Source of the DNA: Isosphaera sp.
GTDB lineage: Bacteria; Planctomycetota; Planctomycetia; Gemmatales; Gemmataceae
Assembly (NCBI GenBank): GCA_013822345.1
Contig: PNKH01000053.1
Coordinates: 1-51,409, forward strand
Direction of reading: 5' to 3'
Length of the DNA stretch: 51,409 nucleotides
Shown here: positions 42,262-51,409 of the stretch, piece after piece
Layout: each line of letters opens with the position of its first letter
How positions within the stretch are numbered: position 1 is the first letter of the stretch
Notes under the pieces: model-generated
Databases searched by the model: none
What the model was told of the DNA's origin: nothing
The model's input: only the letters and a program-made list of their open reading frames with translations
Translations under genes and position numbers: made by a program

Positions 42262-43269
42262 ATGGCACGCACCCCGAAGCGCGGGGCGTTCACGCTGATC
42301 GAGTTGTTGGTCGTCATCGCCATCATCGCCGTCCTCGTCGGGCTGCTCCTCCCGGCGGTGCAGAAGGTCCGCGAGGCGTCCGCCCGGACCAAGTGCCTGA
42401 ACAACCTGAAGCAGATCGGCCTGGCCACCCACAACTTCCACGACACCTACGGGTTCCTCCCGCCGGACCGGATCGCCAACGACTGGGCGACCTGGGCGGT
42501 CATCATCCTGCCGTACCTGGAGCAGGAGAACGCGTTCCGGAACTGGGACCTGACTCGCCGGTACGCCGAGCAGCCGGCCGTCGGGCCGAACGGGACCGAC
42601 CCGGTCGCGTTCACCGTCAACCAGTACGTCTGCCCGTCCCGCCCGCGGACCGGGCGGCTGAGCACCGAGGTGGCGTTCGCCACCGGAACCTCGGCCAACC
42701 CGGGGCCGATGCTGACGCCCCGCCCGGGTGGGGTGTCGGACTACGCCAGCGTGGCCGGGACGGCGAACAACGACGGGGCGATGCAGATAGCCGGCGGGCA
42801 GTCCGGGACGGCGCCCGGCGGGGTTGTGCTGGCCAACAACGCGGCGTTCAACAACAGCGGGCCGGGGGCGATCCTCCAGAAGTGGAAGGGGACCACCACC
42901 CTGCAGAAGATCACCGACGGGACGAGCAACACCGCCCTGTTCGGGGAGAAGTTCGTCCGCCGGACCTCGCTGGAGGGGCGGGCCGAGGACCGGAGCGTGT
43001 ACAACTCGCAGGTCGGGAACGCGTTCCGCCGGTTCGTCGGCGTCCGCCCGGGCGTCGCCGGGGACGCGCCGAACCCGATCGTCGCCGACCCGCGGATCAC
43101 GACCACCAGTCCGGTCCCGGTGAACCAGTGCTTCGGCGGCCCGCACCCCGGGGTGTGCCTGTTCACCCTGGCCGACGGCAGTTCCCGGCCGGTCCCGAGC
43201 ACGATCTCGCTCGACGACCTCCGTCGGTTCGGGGTGCCGGACGACGGCGAAGTCCTCAACCTCCCGTGA
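42262..43269 (+). CDS. DUF1559 protein with prepilin-like N-terminus (second copy)
   Basis: A 335-residue protein with the same build as the protein at 14251: [20 protein letters not shown], then [40 protein letters not shown], and the [13 protein letters not shown] block. The C-terminus ends [20 protein letters not shown], the H-x(n)-DG motif in slightly altered form. It is the first gene of the set 42262-45076 with the lipoprotein 14 bases after it, which supports an operon. Confidence 0.93.
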   Translation: MARTPKRGAFTLIELLVVIAIIAVLVGLLLPAVQKVREASARTKCLNNLKQIGLATHNFHDTYGFLPPDRIANDWATWAVIILPYLEQENAFRNWDLTRRYAEQPAVGPNGTDPVAFTVNQYVCPSRPRTGRLSTEVAFATGTSANPGPMLTPRPGGVSDYASVAGTANNDGAMQIAGGQSGTAPGGVVLANNAAFNNSGPGAILQKWKGTTTLQKITDGTSNTALFGEKFVRRTSLEGRAEDRSVYNSQVGNAFRRFVGVRPGVAGDAPNPIVADPRITTTSPVPVNQCFGGPHPGVCLFTLADGSSRPVPSTISLDDLRRFGVPDDGEVLNLP

Positions 43270-43283
43270 GCCGGGCGGCGCCA

Positions 43284-43709
43284 ATGACTCGCATGTTCCT
43301 TCTCGGCCCGGTCGTCCTCGCCGCGGGGTGCGGGACCGGGTCCGCGCCCGCCGACCCGCTCCCGCAGGTCACCGGGCGGGTCGTCCTGAAGGGGAAGCCC
43401 GACCTGGGCGGCCGCCTCGACGGCGGGAAGGTGTTCCTCCGGTCGGTCGCCGACCCGAGCCACGAGGCGGTCGGGGTGATCGACCACGACGGCACCTTCG
43501 CGCTGGCGACGCCGTCCCCCGGCGCGAGCCGGGCCGGGGTCGCACCGGGCGAGTACCTGGTCCGGGTCGAGCCGCCGATCGACTCCCGAGAAGACTTCCG
43601 GCCCGCCCCGTTCCACGCGAAGTACCTCGACTACCAGAAGTCCGGGCTGCGCGTCGTCATCCCCCCGCCGGGCGAGTGGACGCTCGAACTCGACCCCGCC
43701 CGGAAGTGA
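43284..43709 (+). CDS. Small lipoprotein following DUF1559 (second copy)
   Basis: A 141-residue protein. N-terminal lipobox: LLGPVVLAAGCGTG, so Cys15 would be lipidated. The rest is a beta-sandwich like that of the first lipoprotein: VTGRVVLKGKPDLGG, VIDHDGTFALATP (D-x-G-x-F turn) and GEYLVRVEPPI. It starts 14 bases after the DUF1559 stop and 17 bases before the sulfatase gene, so the three genes probably share a transcript. Role unknown. Confidence 0.78.
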   Translation: MTRMFLLGPVVLAAGCGTGSAPADPLPQVTGRVVLKGKPDLGGRLDGGKVFLRSVADPSHEAVGVIDHDGTFALATPSPGASRAGVAPGEYLVRVEPPIDSREDFRPAPFHAKYLDYQKSGLRVVIPPPGEWTLELDPARK

Positions 43710-43726
43710 CCGGAGGAGTCCGCACC

Positions 43727-45076
43727 ATGACCCGCCTCGCGTCCCTCGCCCTGCTGTCCTACGCGGCCCCCGCGACGGCCGCCGAGCCCCGCAAGCCGAA
43801 CGTCGTCGTCATCGTGTCCGACGACCACGGGTACGGCGACCTCGGCGTCCACGGGTGCAAGGATGTCCCGACGCCGAACATCGACTCGCTGGCCAAGGAC
43901 GGCGTCCGCTGTTCCAGCGGGTACGTGAGCGGGCCGTACTGCTCGCCGACCCGGGCCGGCCTCATGACCGGCCGGTACCAGCAGCGGTACGGCCACGAGT
44001 TCAACCCCGGCGCCCCGGCCGCGGACACCGCCGACATCGGGCTGTCGCCGAAGGAGAAGACCCTGGCCGAGCGGCTGAAGGCGGCCGGGTACAGGACCGG
44101 CCTGGTCGGGAAGTGGCACCTCGGGCACGGGGACAAGTTCCACCCGCTGGCCCGCGGGTTCGACGAGTTCTTCGGGTTCCTCGGCGGGGCGCACTCGTAC
44201 CTGAAGCCCGGGGCCGGGCCGAACGCCATCTTCCGTGGGAAGGAGGCGGTCGACGAGAAGGAGTACCTGACCGACGCGTTCACCCGGGAGGCGGTCGGCT
44301 TCATCGACCGGAGCGCCAAGCAGCCGTTCTTCCTGTACCTGGCGTACAACGCGGTCCACGGCCCGATGGAGGCGGCCGCGCCGTACCTGAAGCGGTTCCC
44401 GGACATCAAGGACGACAAGCGGCGGACGTACGCGGGGATGCTCGCGGCCCTGGACGACGGCGTCGGCAAGGTGCTGGCGAAGCTGAAGGCGGCCGGGGTC
44501 GAGAACGACACCCTGGTGGTGTTCCACAGTGACAACGGCGGGCCGGAGGCGGTGAACGCCTCCGACAACGGCCCGCTCCGCGGCGTCAAGGCGACGACGT
44601 GGGAGGGCGGCGTCCGCGTCCCGTTCCTCCTCCGGTGGCCGGGCAAGATCCCGGCCGGAAAGGTCTACGACCACCCGGTCATCCAGCTCGACATGACCCC
44701 GACCGCCCTGGCCGCCGCCGGGGTCGCGGCGACGGCGGACGACAAGTTCGACGGCGTGAACCTGTTGCCGTACCTGGCGGGCGAGCAGGCCGGCGCCCCG
44801 CACGCCGCCCTGTACTGGCGGTTCGGCGGGCAGATGGCGGTCCGGGCCGGGGACTGGAAGCTGGTCAAGGCGGCCGAGGCCAGTGGGGTGTCGCGGCGCG
44901 AGAAGGCGACCGTCGACGGGGCGAAGCTGTTCAACCTGAAGGACGACCTCGGGGAGCAGACCGACCTCGCCGCCAAGCACCCCGACAAGGTCAAGGAGCT
45001 GGCCGCCCTGTGGCAGAAGTGGGACGCCGAGTTGGTCCCGCCCGCGTGGGGGCCGGGGGCCAAGAAGAAGGATTGA
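43727..45076 (+). CDS. Secreted sulfatase (type I, formylglycine-dependent)
   Basis: A 449-residue protein with a short signal peptide (TRLASLALLSYAAPATAAEP). Metal-site start: PNVVVIVSDDHGYGDLG. The maturation motif is CSPTRAGLMTG, with Cys72 to be converted to formylglycine. GKWHLGHGD, HSDNGGPE and the C-terminal KLFNLKDDLGEQTDLA are also family marks. Sulfatases are numerous in planctomycetes, where they help degrade sulfated algal polysaccharides; the length and motif order suit arylsulfatase-like S1 enzymes. No formylglycine-generating enzyme is nearby. A 41-bp inverted repeat begins at the last base of its stop codon. Confidence 0.95.
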   Translation: MTRLASLALLSYAAPATAAEPRKPNVVVIVSDDHGYGDLGVHGCKDVPTPNIDSLAKDGVRCSSGYVSGPYCSPTRAGLMTGRYQQRYGHEFNPGAPAADTADIGLSPKEKTLAERLKAAGYRTGLVGKWHLGHGDKFHPLARGFDEFFGFLGGAHSYLKPGAGPNAIFRGKEAVDEKEYLTDAFTREAVGFIDRSAKQPFFLYLAYNAVHGPMEAAAPYLKRFPDIKDDKRRTYAGMLAALDDGVGKVLAKLKAAGVENDTLVVFHSDNGGPEAVNASDNGPLRGVKATTWEGGVRVPFLLRWPGKIPAGKVYDHPVIQLDMTPTALAAAGVAATADDKFDGVNLLPYLAGEQAGAPHAALYWRFGGQMAVRAGDWKLVKAAEASGVSRREKATVDGAKLFNLKDDLGEQTDLAAKHPDKVKELAALWQKWDAELVPPAWGPGAKKKD

Positions 45077-45165
45077 ACGTTTAGCCGCGACGCGGAGTCC
45101 TCGGAGCGGAGCGCGGTTCAGACGCCGCGCTCCGCTCCGAGGACTCCGCGTCGCGGCTAAACGTT
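45076..45165. terminator. Perfect 41-bp inverted repeat after the sulfatase gene
   Basis: Arms 45076-45116 and 45125-45165 are perfectly complementary, loop 8. It starts on the final base of the sulfatase stop and precedes the next gene by about 150 bases, a natural terminator position. The sequence (TTTAGCCGCGACGCGGAGTC in the arm) is unrelated to the other repeats here. Confidence 0.72.
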
Positions 45166-45317
45166 GACACTTCGCGCCGCCGCGCGCCAACTCCGCCAGC
45201 GACTCAACACCGCCCCTCGCGTTGGACTTCCGGCCGGGAGTGACTTACGGTTCATCCGACCCATTCTCGGAACTCCTTCCCCCGGCCGGCCGTCACCGGC
45301 GGGGTGCAGGGTCGCCC

Positions 45318-48300
45318 ATGAACTGGCTCCGCGAACCGGACACCGAGCCGCTCCCCGGGTACCGGCTGATCGAGCCGATCGGCACCGGCGGGTTCGGCGA
45401 GGTGTGGAAGTGCGTCGCCCCGGGCGGCATCCACAAGGCGATCAAGTTCGTCTACGGCAACCTGAACGCCCTGGACGGGGACGACGCCCGGGCCGTCCAG
45501 GAGATGAAGGCGCTGGAGCGGGTCAAGCAGGTCCGCCACCCGTTCGTCCTGTCGATCGAGCAGATCCAGGACGTCGGCGGGGAGCTGCTGATCGTCATGG
45601 AGCTGGCCGACAAGAACCTGCACGAGTGCCTGGTCGAGTACCAGGGGGCCGGCCGGCCCGGCATCCCGCGCGACATCCTCCTCGGGTTCCTCGACGACGC
45701 CGCCCAGGGGCTCGACCACCTGATCGAGCGGCACGGGCTCCAACACCTCGACGTGAAGCCGCGGAACCTGTTCACCGTCGCCGACCGGGTCAAGGTCGCC
45801 GACTTCGGGCTGGTCAAGACGCTGGAGCGGTCCAGCTCGTCCGGGCTGATGGGCGGGGTGACCCCGATCTACGCCGCCCCGGAGACGTTCCAGAACAAGA
45901 TCAGCAAGCACTCCGACCAGTACAGCCTGGCGGTCGTGTACGTCGAGCTGCTGACCGGGAAGCGGCCCTTCGCCGGGAAGAACATCCGCCAGCTCGCCCT
46001 CCAGCACATGACCGAGCCGCCGGACCTGTCCATGCTCCCGGAGGCGGACCGGCCGGTCGTCGCCCGGGCCCTGGCCAAGAACCCGGACGACCGGTTCCCG
46101 ACCTGCACCGCGTTCGTCCGGGCGCTCGCCGGCCGGCCCGAGGGCGGCGGCAGCGCGGTCCTCGAGCCGTCCGCCTGGGCCCGGGCCGGGCGGACCGTCC
46201 ACGACGTCGACCTGACCCCGGCCGCCCCGCGCGGCGGCACCCCCGGCCGGGTCGCGTCGGCCGGCCGGTCGGTCGCCGACCTGGCCCTCGACGACCTCCC
46301 GACCACCCGGCCGGACGACGGGGTGCTCCGGCCGACCGTCCTGATCGGGATCGGGAGCTTCGGCCGGCGGGCGCTCCAGGAGATCCGCTGCCGGCTGACC
46401 GACCGGGTCGGGGACGTGACCCAGGTGCCGAGCTTCCGGTTCCTGTACGTCGACTGCGACCCGGACGCGGTCCAGAAGGCGATCGGCGCCCCGCCGGACG
46501 TGGCGCTGGCCCCGGACGAGGTGTTCCACGTCCCGCTCCAGCCGGTCACCGGGTACCGCCGCCGGCAGCTCGACCGCATCCTCGACTGGCTCCCGCGGGA
46601 GAAGCTGTACGCCATCCCGCGGAACCTCCAGGCCGGCGGGTCCCGGGCCCTCGGCCGGCTCGCGTTCTGCGACAACTACCTGCGGTTCGTCACCCGCCTG
46701 CGCCGCGAGCTGCAGATCGCGACACACCCGGAGTCGATGGCCGACTCGGCCGACCAGACCGGGCTGCCGCCGCGCGACAACGTCCCGCGGGTGTACGTGT
46801 TCGCCGGGGCGGGGGGCGGGTCCGGCGGGATGCTGATCGACCTCGGGTACGCGGTCCGCCGGGTGCTGAACCGCGTCACCTCGGCCGACGCCCCGGTGAC
46901 CGCGTTCGTGTACGCCTCGGCCCCGTCCGACCCGGCCACCGGGGACCACGAGCTGGCCAACCTGTACGCCGGGATCACCGAGCTGAACCACTACGCCGAC
47001 CCGGACGTGACGTTCGCCGCCAGCTACGGCGGGCCGGAGGGGCCGCGGGTCGAGGCCCGCGGGCTGCCGTTCACCGCCGCCTACCTCCTGCCGATGCCGG
47101 AGCGGACCGCGGCCGCGTTCCGGGACTGCGTGTCGCACCTGGCCGGGTACGTCGCCCACGACCTGACCACCCCGCTCGGCCCGGCCCTGGAGCGGATCCG
47201 CCGCCAGCCGCCGGGGTACGACCGCACCCCGTTCCGCACGTTCGGCACCTACGGGGTGTGGTTCCCGCGCGGGCTGCTGCTCCGGGCGGCGGCCCAGCGG
47301 ATCGGGCTGCGGCTCATCAAGCAGTGGCAGGCCGACCTGCCGCCGGTCGACCTCCGGCCGGTCGACGACCTCGTCGCCCGGGTGGTGGCCGACCCGCGGC
47401 TCCGCCCGGACGCGGTCCGGGGGCAGGTCGAGCGGGAGGCGGTCCGCGGGCAGGAGGGCGGGCCGGCCGACCAGGTCGAGCGGTGGCTGTCCGGGCTGGA
47501 GGGGCAGCTCAACCCGACCGCCCGGCGGTCGGAGGCCGGGCCGTGGTCCCGGGCGGTGTGGGACCAGGCCCGGGACCTGATCGGCACCCGCCCGACCGGG
47601 GACCAGGACAGCACCGTCCGCCGCAGCCGGCTGTCGAAGCTGCTGGAGGAGGCGGTGCGGCGCGCGGCCGACGCCTGGGGGAACGAGTTCGCGGCCGCCG
47701 CCCGCCCGCTGGAGGAGCTGCCCGGGCACCGGCTCGGGGCGGTCGAGGCGGCCCTGCGGCGGTTCGCCGGGTGGTGCGGGGACGCGGCGGCCGCCGCCGA
47801 CAAGGCGGTCGAGAACTACGGGGTGAAGGCCCGCGAGGCCCGGACCGACGCCCAGGCGGCGCTCGACGCCTGCCAGGCCGGGAGCGGGACGTTCAGCTTC
47901 TTCGGCGGCCGGTCCGGGCGGAGCATGCGGCACTTCCTCGACCAGGTCCGGGCGTTCGCCCGGCTGCGGCTGGAGGAGGACCTCGCCGACGCGACCGCGA
48001 AGTTCTACCGGGCCCTCCGCGCCCGGATGGAGGACAAGCTCCGCGACCTCGCCGGGTGCCGGACCCGGCTGGAGCAACTCGTCCGGGCGCTGGAGAACCC
48101 GCTGCTGAACCTGCCGGTGTCGTCGGACACCCCGGTGGCGATGTCGGAGGAGGCGCTGCAGCAGACGATCCACCCGACGAACACGCTGCAGGTGGTGCTG
48201 CCGAGCGGGGAGACGCACCTGGACCGGTCGGCGAAGCGGGTCGTGCAGGCCCTCCGGCCGGACGACCTGGGGCGGCTGGAGGTGGCGCTACAGAAGTTGG

Positions 48301-48806
48301 TGCTGGAGCCGCGCGGCGGGCTGGTCACCCTGTGCCGGCTGAACGCCGACATGCTCCGGACGCTGGTCGCCCCGATGGTCGAGCAGACGACCGCGTTCCT
48401 CGGCGACTTGCTGCCGGTGACGGACGTGACCGAGGTGGAGACCTCTGCCGCGGCGGCCCGGCGGGTGGAGTTGTCCGCCCGGGTCGAGGACTACCACCGG
48501 CGGGCGGCACCGGCGGCGGGCGAGCCGGAGGTGGACGAGCAGACGTTCGTGCTGGTCCCGGACAGCAACCCCGGGCGGGACTACGCGGACCTGGTGGCGC
48601 GGACCCTGCCGGACGCCCGGACGGTGCCGGTGAGCGGGTCGGCGACGGACCTGATGTTCTGCCGGGAGCACGGCTGCCTGCGGGCGGACGAGCTGGCCGA
48701 GCTGCTGGCGAACTGCCGGCCGGCGTACTACCAGTCCCTGGCCGACCCGCAGACCGCCCCGCACGCCCGGTACGACGTGACCGAGTGGATGCCGCTGTCG
48801 GAGTGA
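45318..48806 (+). CDS. Ser/Thr kinase fused to a tubulin-like (Tubulin_2-type) GTPase domain
   Basis: A 1162-residue protein from ATG 45318. Residues 12-280 are a kinase: YRLIEPIGTGGFGEVWKC (loop about 20-28), IHKAIKFVYG, HLDVKPRNLF (142-151, HLD in place of HRD, catalytic Asp kept), VADFGLVK, and APETFQNK. After a linker, from about 334 a tubulin/FtsZ-like GTPase begins: TVLIGIGSFGRRALQEI (first nucleotide loop), FRFLYVDCDPDA, and the G-box-type loop VFAGAGGGSGGMLIDLGYAV (about 493-512), then YASAPSD and LYAGITELNHYADPD. The remaining 500 residues are helical, with a Trp/Lys-rich coiled region and an ordered C-terminus (SATDLMFCREHGCLRADEL). No membrane helix. The combination suggests a kinase that controls, or is controlled by, a nucleotide-dependent scaffold. 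Confidence 0.85.
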   Translation: MNWLREPDTEPLPGYRLIEPIGTGGFGEVWKCVAPGGIHKAIKFVYGNLNALDGDDARAVQEMKALERVKQVRHPFVLSIEQIQDVGGELLIVMELADKNLHECLVEYQGAGRPGIPRDILLGFLDDAAQGLDHLIERHGLQHLDVKPRNLFTVADRVKVADFGLVKTLERSSSSGLMGGVTPIYAAPETFQNKISKHSDQYSLAVVYVELLTGKRPFAGKNIRQLALQHMTEPPDLSMLPEADRPVVARALAKNPDDRFPTCTAFVRALAGRPEGGGSAVLEPSAWARAGRTVHDVDLTPAAPRGGTPGRVASAGRSVADLALDDLPTTRPDDGVLRPTVLIGIGSFGRRALQEIRCRLTDRVGDVTQVPSFRFLYVDCDPDAVQKAIGAPPDVALAPDEVFHVPLQPVTGYRRRQLDRILDWLPREKLYAIPRNLQAGGSRALGRLAFCDNYLRFVTRLRRELQIATHPESMADSADQTGLPPRDNVPRVYVFAGAGGGSGGMLIDLGYAVRRVLNRVTSADAPVTAFVYASAPSDPATGDHELANLYAGITELNHYADPDVTFAASYGGPEGPRVEARGLPFTAAYLLPMPERTAAAFRDCVSHLAGYVAHDLTTPLGPALERIRRQPPGYDRTPFRTFGTYGVWFPRGLLLRAAAQRIGLRLIKQWQADLPPVDLRPVDDLVARVVADPRLRPDAVRGQVEREAVRGQEGGPADQVERWLSGLEGQLNPTARRSEAGPWSRAVWDQARDLIGTRPTGDQDSTVRRSRLSKLLEEAVRRAADAWGNEFAAAARPLEELPGHRLGAVEAALRRFAGWCGDAAAAADKAVENYGVKAREARTDAQAALDACQAGSGTFSFFGGRSGRSMRHFLDQVRAFARLRLEEDLADATAKFYRALRARMEDKLRDLAGCRTRLEQLVRALENPLLNLPVSSDTPVAMSEEALQQTIHPTNTLQVVLPSGETHLDRSAKRVVQALRPDDLGRLEVALQKLVLEPRGGLVTLCRLNADMLRTLVAPMVEQTTAFLGDLLPVTDVTEVETSAAAARRVELSARVEDYHRRAAPAAGEPEVDEQTFVLVPDSNPGRDYADLVARTLPDARTVPVSGSATDLMFCREHGCLRADELAELLANCRPAYYQSLADPQTAPHARYDVTEWMPLSE

Positions 48807-48825
48807 CCTCCGGACGCGGTTCGTA

Positions 48826-48920
48826 GTAGGGTGGGCCGAGCCGGCGCCTCGCCGGCGAGTCCCAGCGCCCCGTACCCCCGGTGGGACTCGCCGGCGAGGC
48901 GCCGGCTCGGCCCACCCTAC
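48826..48920. repeat. Perfect 39-bp inverted repeat, second member of the GTAGGGTGGG family
   Basis: Arms 48826-48864 and 48882-48920, perfect, 17-base loop. The arm GTAGGGTGGGCCGAGCCGGC followed by a gcgcctcgccggcgagtccca tail matches the repeat at 1591-1689 apart from a few bases. It lies between the kinase-tubulin-like stop and the stop of the convergent small membrane-protein gene. Confidence 0.85.
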
Positions 48921-48923
48921 GAG

Positions 48924-49205
48924 CTACGAGCGTTTCTCCAGCGCCACCGCCAGCGCGACCCCGGCCAGCCCGCCGAACGTCGCCCCGACCATCGCCGCGA
49001 CCGGCACCACGAGCCCCTTCGCCGCGTCGGCCCACACGCCCCGCCCCTCCGGCTCGCCGTCCCGCGCGTAGGCCCACCCGCCGGCCGCCGCGGCGGCCGA
49101 CCCGAGCAGCACCCCGGCGACGATCACCCCGTAGAACACGCGGGCCGGCAGCCGGGGCTTCGTCGCCCCCGCCGCCGGCCCGCCGGTCTTCACCTCGTCC
49201 CGCAC
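48924..49205 (-). CDS. Small two-helix membrane protein next to ftsH
   Basis: A 93-residue protein with two hydrophobic helices: VFYGVIVAGVLLGSAAAAAGGWAY (about 23-46) and GLVVPVAAMVGATFGGLAGVALAVAL (about 64-89). It starts 3 bases after the ftsH stop, on the same strand, so it is very likely co-transcribed. It resembles no known FtsH regulator such as HflK or HflC. A regulatory or anchoring role for FtsH is possible but unproven. Confidence 0.7.
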   Translation of the reverse strand: MRDEVKTGGPAAGATKPRLPARVFYGVIVAGVLLGSAAAAAGGWAYARDGEPEGRGVWADAAKGLVVPVAAMVGATFGGLAGVALAVALEKRS

Positions 49206-49208
49206 GCC

Positions 49209-51260
49209 TCACGTCCCGCCGAACGCCAGGCCGGGCTTCGGCGGGGCGTCCGGGGCGGGCGGGGCGACCGCCACCGCCGGGGCGTCGGCCGCCGGCTCCG
49301 GCTTCGCCTCCTTGTCCTTCCGCAGCTCGGTGATCGGCACCCCGGCCATGATCTTCTCGACCTCCTCCCGGTCGAGCTCCTCGTGCAAGAGCAGGGCCTC
49401 GGCGATCCGGTCGAGCTGCTCCCGGTGCGACCGGACGAGGCTCGCCGCCCGGTCCTCGGCCTCGGTCAGGATCCGCTGGATCTCCTCGTCGATCAGCCGG
49501 GCGGTCCCCTCGCTGAACGTCCGGGACTCCATGATCTCCTTGCCGAGGAAGACGTGGTCCTCGCCCTGGTGGTAGAAGACCGGGCCGAGCCGGTCGCTCA
49601 TCCCGAGCTGGGTGACCATCACCCGGGCCAGCCGGGTGGCCTGCTTCAGGTCCCCGATCGCCCCGCTCATCGCCTCCCCGAACACCAGCTTGTCGGCCGC
49701 CCGCCCGCCCATGCTCATCACCAGCCGGGCGGTCAGCTCGCTCACCGACCGGTCCACCTTGTCCTCGTCCGGCTGGAACATCGTCACCCCGCCGGCCTGG
49801 CCCCGCGGGATGATGCTCACCCGGTCGATCTTGTCCGCCTTCGGCTCCAGGATGGCGCACAGGGCGTGCCCGGCCTCGTGGTACGCGGTCCGCCGCTTCT
49901 CCGTCTCGCTGAACGCCTCCTCCCGCATGGCCCCGAGCCGGACCCGGTCGGCCGCCCGGTCGAAGTCCACCTGCTCGATCCGGTTCCGCCCGCTCCGGGT
50001 CGCCTGCAGGGCCGCCTCGTTGCACAGGTTCTGCAGCTCCGCCCCGCTCATCCCGACCATGTTCCGGGCCAGCCGCTCCAGGTCCACCTTGTCCGCCAGC
50101 GGCTTGTTCCGGGTGTGCACCTTCAGGATCTCCAGCCGGCCCCGCCACGTCGGGCGGTCGACGGTGACGTGCCGGTCGAACCGGCCGGGCCGCAGGAGGG
50201 CCGAGTCGAGCACGTCCGGGCGGTTGGTGGCGGCGACCACGATCACCGTCTCGGACGGCTGGAACCCGTCCATCTCGGACAGGATCTGGTTGAGCGTCTG
50301 CTCCCGCTCGTCGCTCCCGCCGCCGTACCCGGCCCCGCGCATCCGCCCGACGGCGTCGATCTCGTCGATGAACACGACGCACGGGGCGTGCTCCTTGGCG
50401 GTCCGGAACATGTCCCGCACCCGGCTCGCCCCGACCCCGACGAACATCTGGATGAACTCGCTCCCGCTGATCGCGAAGAACGGGACGTTCGCCTCCCCGG
50501 CGACGGCCTTGGCCAGGAGCGTCTTGCCGGTCCCGGGCGGGCCGAACAGCAGCACCCCCTTCGGGACCCGGGCCCCGAGTTTGGTGAACCGGGCCGGGTC
50601 GCGGAGGTAGTCGACGATCTCGGCCAGCTCCCGCTTGGTGTTGTCCATCCCGGCCACGTCGTCGAACGTGATCCGCCCCTTCCCCTTCTCGTACCGCTTG
50701 GCCGGGCTGCGGGTGTAGCTCGACAGGAACCCGCCGCCCATCGGGTCGCGCATCCGCGGGAGGAAGACGAACACCAGCATGGCGATCAGCACCCCGATCA
50801 CCAGCAGGTTCAGGATGAACGGGCCGATCCAGGACGGGTCGGCCCGGGAGCTGACCCGGATCTTCTCGGCCGCGTCGGCCGGGTTCTGGGCCCGGGCCGC
50901 CTGGTCCAGGTTCTCCCACTTGTCGATCAGGTCCTGCTGGTTGGTGGTGTGCGGCAGGTTGACCCCGAACTTCCCGGCGGTCAGCTTCAGCCTCTTGGCC
51001 GCCTCCGAATTCGGGTCCCGGACCTCGCCCTCGGCCCGGTCGTTGCCGATCAGGACCACCGTCTTCACCTGCCCGGCCTTCACCAGGTCGGTGAACTGGT
51101 CGTACCCGATCTCGCGGACGTGGCCGGAGGTGAGGTAGACGACCGCCAGGACGGCCAGGACGGCCAGGGCGATCCACCCGCCGGGGAGCAGCGGGTTGGC
51201 GCGCTTCGGGCCGCCGGGGCCGGGCTGCTGGGGCGTCTGACTCGGGGGGGGCTGCGACAT
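49209..51260 (-). CDS. ftsH: ATP-dependent zinc metalloprotease FtsH
   Basis: A 683-residue protein from ATG 51260 (GGAAGGA upstream). The N-terminal half has membrane helices at about 28-48 and 150-170 around a periplasmic domain. The AAA+ module follows: Walker [18 protein letters not shown] (about 238-250), Walker [37 protein letters not shown]. The peptidase zinc site is HEAGH (about 459-463), with the third ligand in DLKQAT. FtsH degrades misfolded membrane proteins and short-lived cytosolic regulators and is usually essential. The C-terminal tail is Pro/Ala-rich, unlike many relatives. Confidence 0.97.
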   Translation of the reverse strand: MSQPPPSQTPQQPGPGGPKRANPLLPGGWIALAVLAVLAVVYLTSGHVREIGYDQFTDLVKAGQVKTVVLIGNDRAEGEVRDPNSEAAKRLKLTAGKFGVNLPHTTNQQDLIDKWENLDQAARAQNPADAAEKIRVSSRADPSWIGPFILNLLVIGVLIAMLVFVFLPRMRDPMGGGFLSSYTRSPAKRYEKGKGRITFDDVAGMDNTKRELAEIVDYLRDPARFTKLGARVPKGVLLFGPPGTGKTLLAKAVAGEANVPFFAISGSEFIQMFVGVGASRVRDMFRTAKEHAPCVVFIDEIDAVGRMRGAGYGGGSDEREQTLNQILSEMDGFQPSETVIVVAATNRPDVLDSALLRPGRFDRHVTVDRPTWRGRLEILKVHTRNKPLADKVDLERLARNMVGMSGAELQNLCNEAALQATRSGRNRIEQVDFDRAADRVRLGAMREEAFSETEKRRTAYHEAGHALCAILEPKADKIDRVSIIPRGQAGGVTMFQPDEDKVDRSVSELTARLVMSMGGRAADKLVFGEAMSGAIGDLKQATRLARVMVTQLGMSDRLGPVFYHQGEDHVFLGKEIMESRTFSEGTARLIDEEIQRILTEAEDRAASLVRSHREQLDRIAEALLLHEELDREEVEKIMAGVPITELRKDKEAKPEPAADAPAVAVAPPAPDAPPKPGLAFGGT

Positions 51261-51409
51261 GCTGGTCCTTCCGTGCGGCGCGGCCGGGCGGGCGCCGACC
51301 ACCGGGACGGTCCGAATGAAGGGGCGAACCCGTCCGGGTCCGCCCGGACCCGTACACATTCTACCCCGCACGGGCGGCGGGCGTGCTACGGCGAGCCGGG
51401 AGCGTGAGC
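51261..51409. other. Upstream region of ftsH
   Basis: The last 149 bases hold no gene. On the minus strand a TAGAAT box (plus-strand 51358-51363) is a candidate -10 for ftsH, and GTCCGGG...CCCGGAC (51332-51349) forms a small hairpin in the leader. Both are weak signals. Confidence 0.35.

Overview
The window looks like chromosomal DNA of a planctomycete, most likely a member of the Gemmataceae. The evidence is very high GC content with strong G/C third-position bias, two DUF1559 pseudopilin-like proteins, a two-domain DUF1080 protein, an ECF sigma factor fused to WD40 repeats, three Hanks-type Ser/Thr kinases with unusual extra domains, a sulfatase, and many small secreted proteins. No rRNA, tRNA, CRISPR array, insertion sequence or phage gene was found. 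About 37 protein genes are supported; many neighbours are convergent or divergent singletons rather than long operons.

Layout. 1-5.7 kb: the tail of an unknown gene, a membrane Ser/Thr kinase, a DUF255 thioredoxin-fold protein with a DsbD-like C-terminus, a secreted protein and a SixA-like phosphatase. 5.8-11.2 kb: the GTPase TypA/BipA, a polytopic GT-C-like membrane protein, and a GT2 glycosyltransferase-methyltransferase fusion split by a 1-base frameshift. 11.4-15.9 kb: ECF sigma-WD40 fusion, DUF1559 protein, small lipoprotein. 15.9-18.7 kb: a sulfate/thiosulfate ABC importer (sbp-cysT-cysW order of transcription) without its ATPase. 18.9-24.8 kb: FAH-family hydrolase, secreted protein, Lnt, MoeA and a NifS/IscS-like cysteine desulfurase. 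24.8-28.9 kb: a kinase with an N-terminal zinc finger and a C-terminal degenerate DJ-1/PfpI-like domain, divergent from a PAS-GAF-receiver protein whose phospho-acceptor Asp is replaced by Glu. 29.1-34 kb: two proteins sharing an LTDAQKK module, a metallophosphoesterase and three tiny Tyr/Gly-rich secreted proteins. 34.1-42.1 kb: SWIM-SNF2 helicase, secreted protein, M61 peptidase, a gene remnant, DUF1080 protein and an arginine-deiminase-superfamily enzyme. 42.2-45.1 kb: a second DUF1559-lipoprotein pair followed by a sulfatase. 45.3-51.3 kb: a 1162-residue kinase-tubulin-like fusion, a small membrane protein and FtsH.

Two themes stand out. First, signalling proteins with rearranged architectures: kinase-tubulin-like, zinc finger-kinase-pseudo-DJ-1, ECF-TM-WD40, and a receiver domain locked to Glu. 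The kinase-tubulin-like protein is the best candidate for an undescribed system. Second, the intergenic spaces hold a rich set of long, near-perfect inverted repeats (arms of 24-43 bp). At least two of these belong to dispersed families: one sequence occurs at both ends of the window, and another occurs once between genes and once in frame inside the SNF2 helicase gene. All functional calls are from reading motifs by eye; no database search was run.
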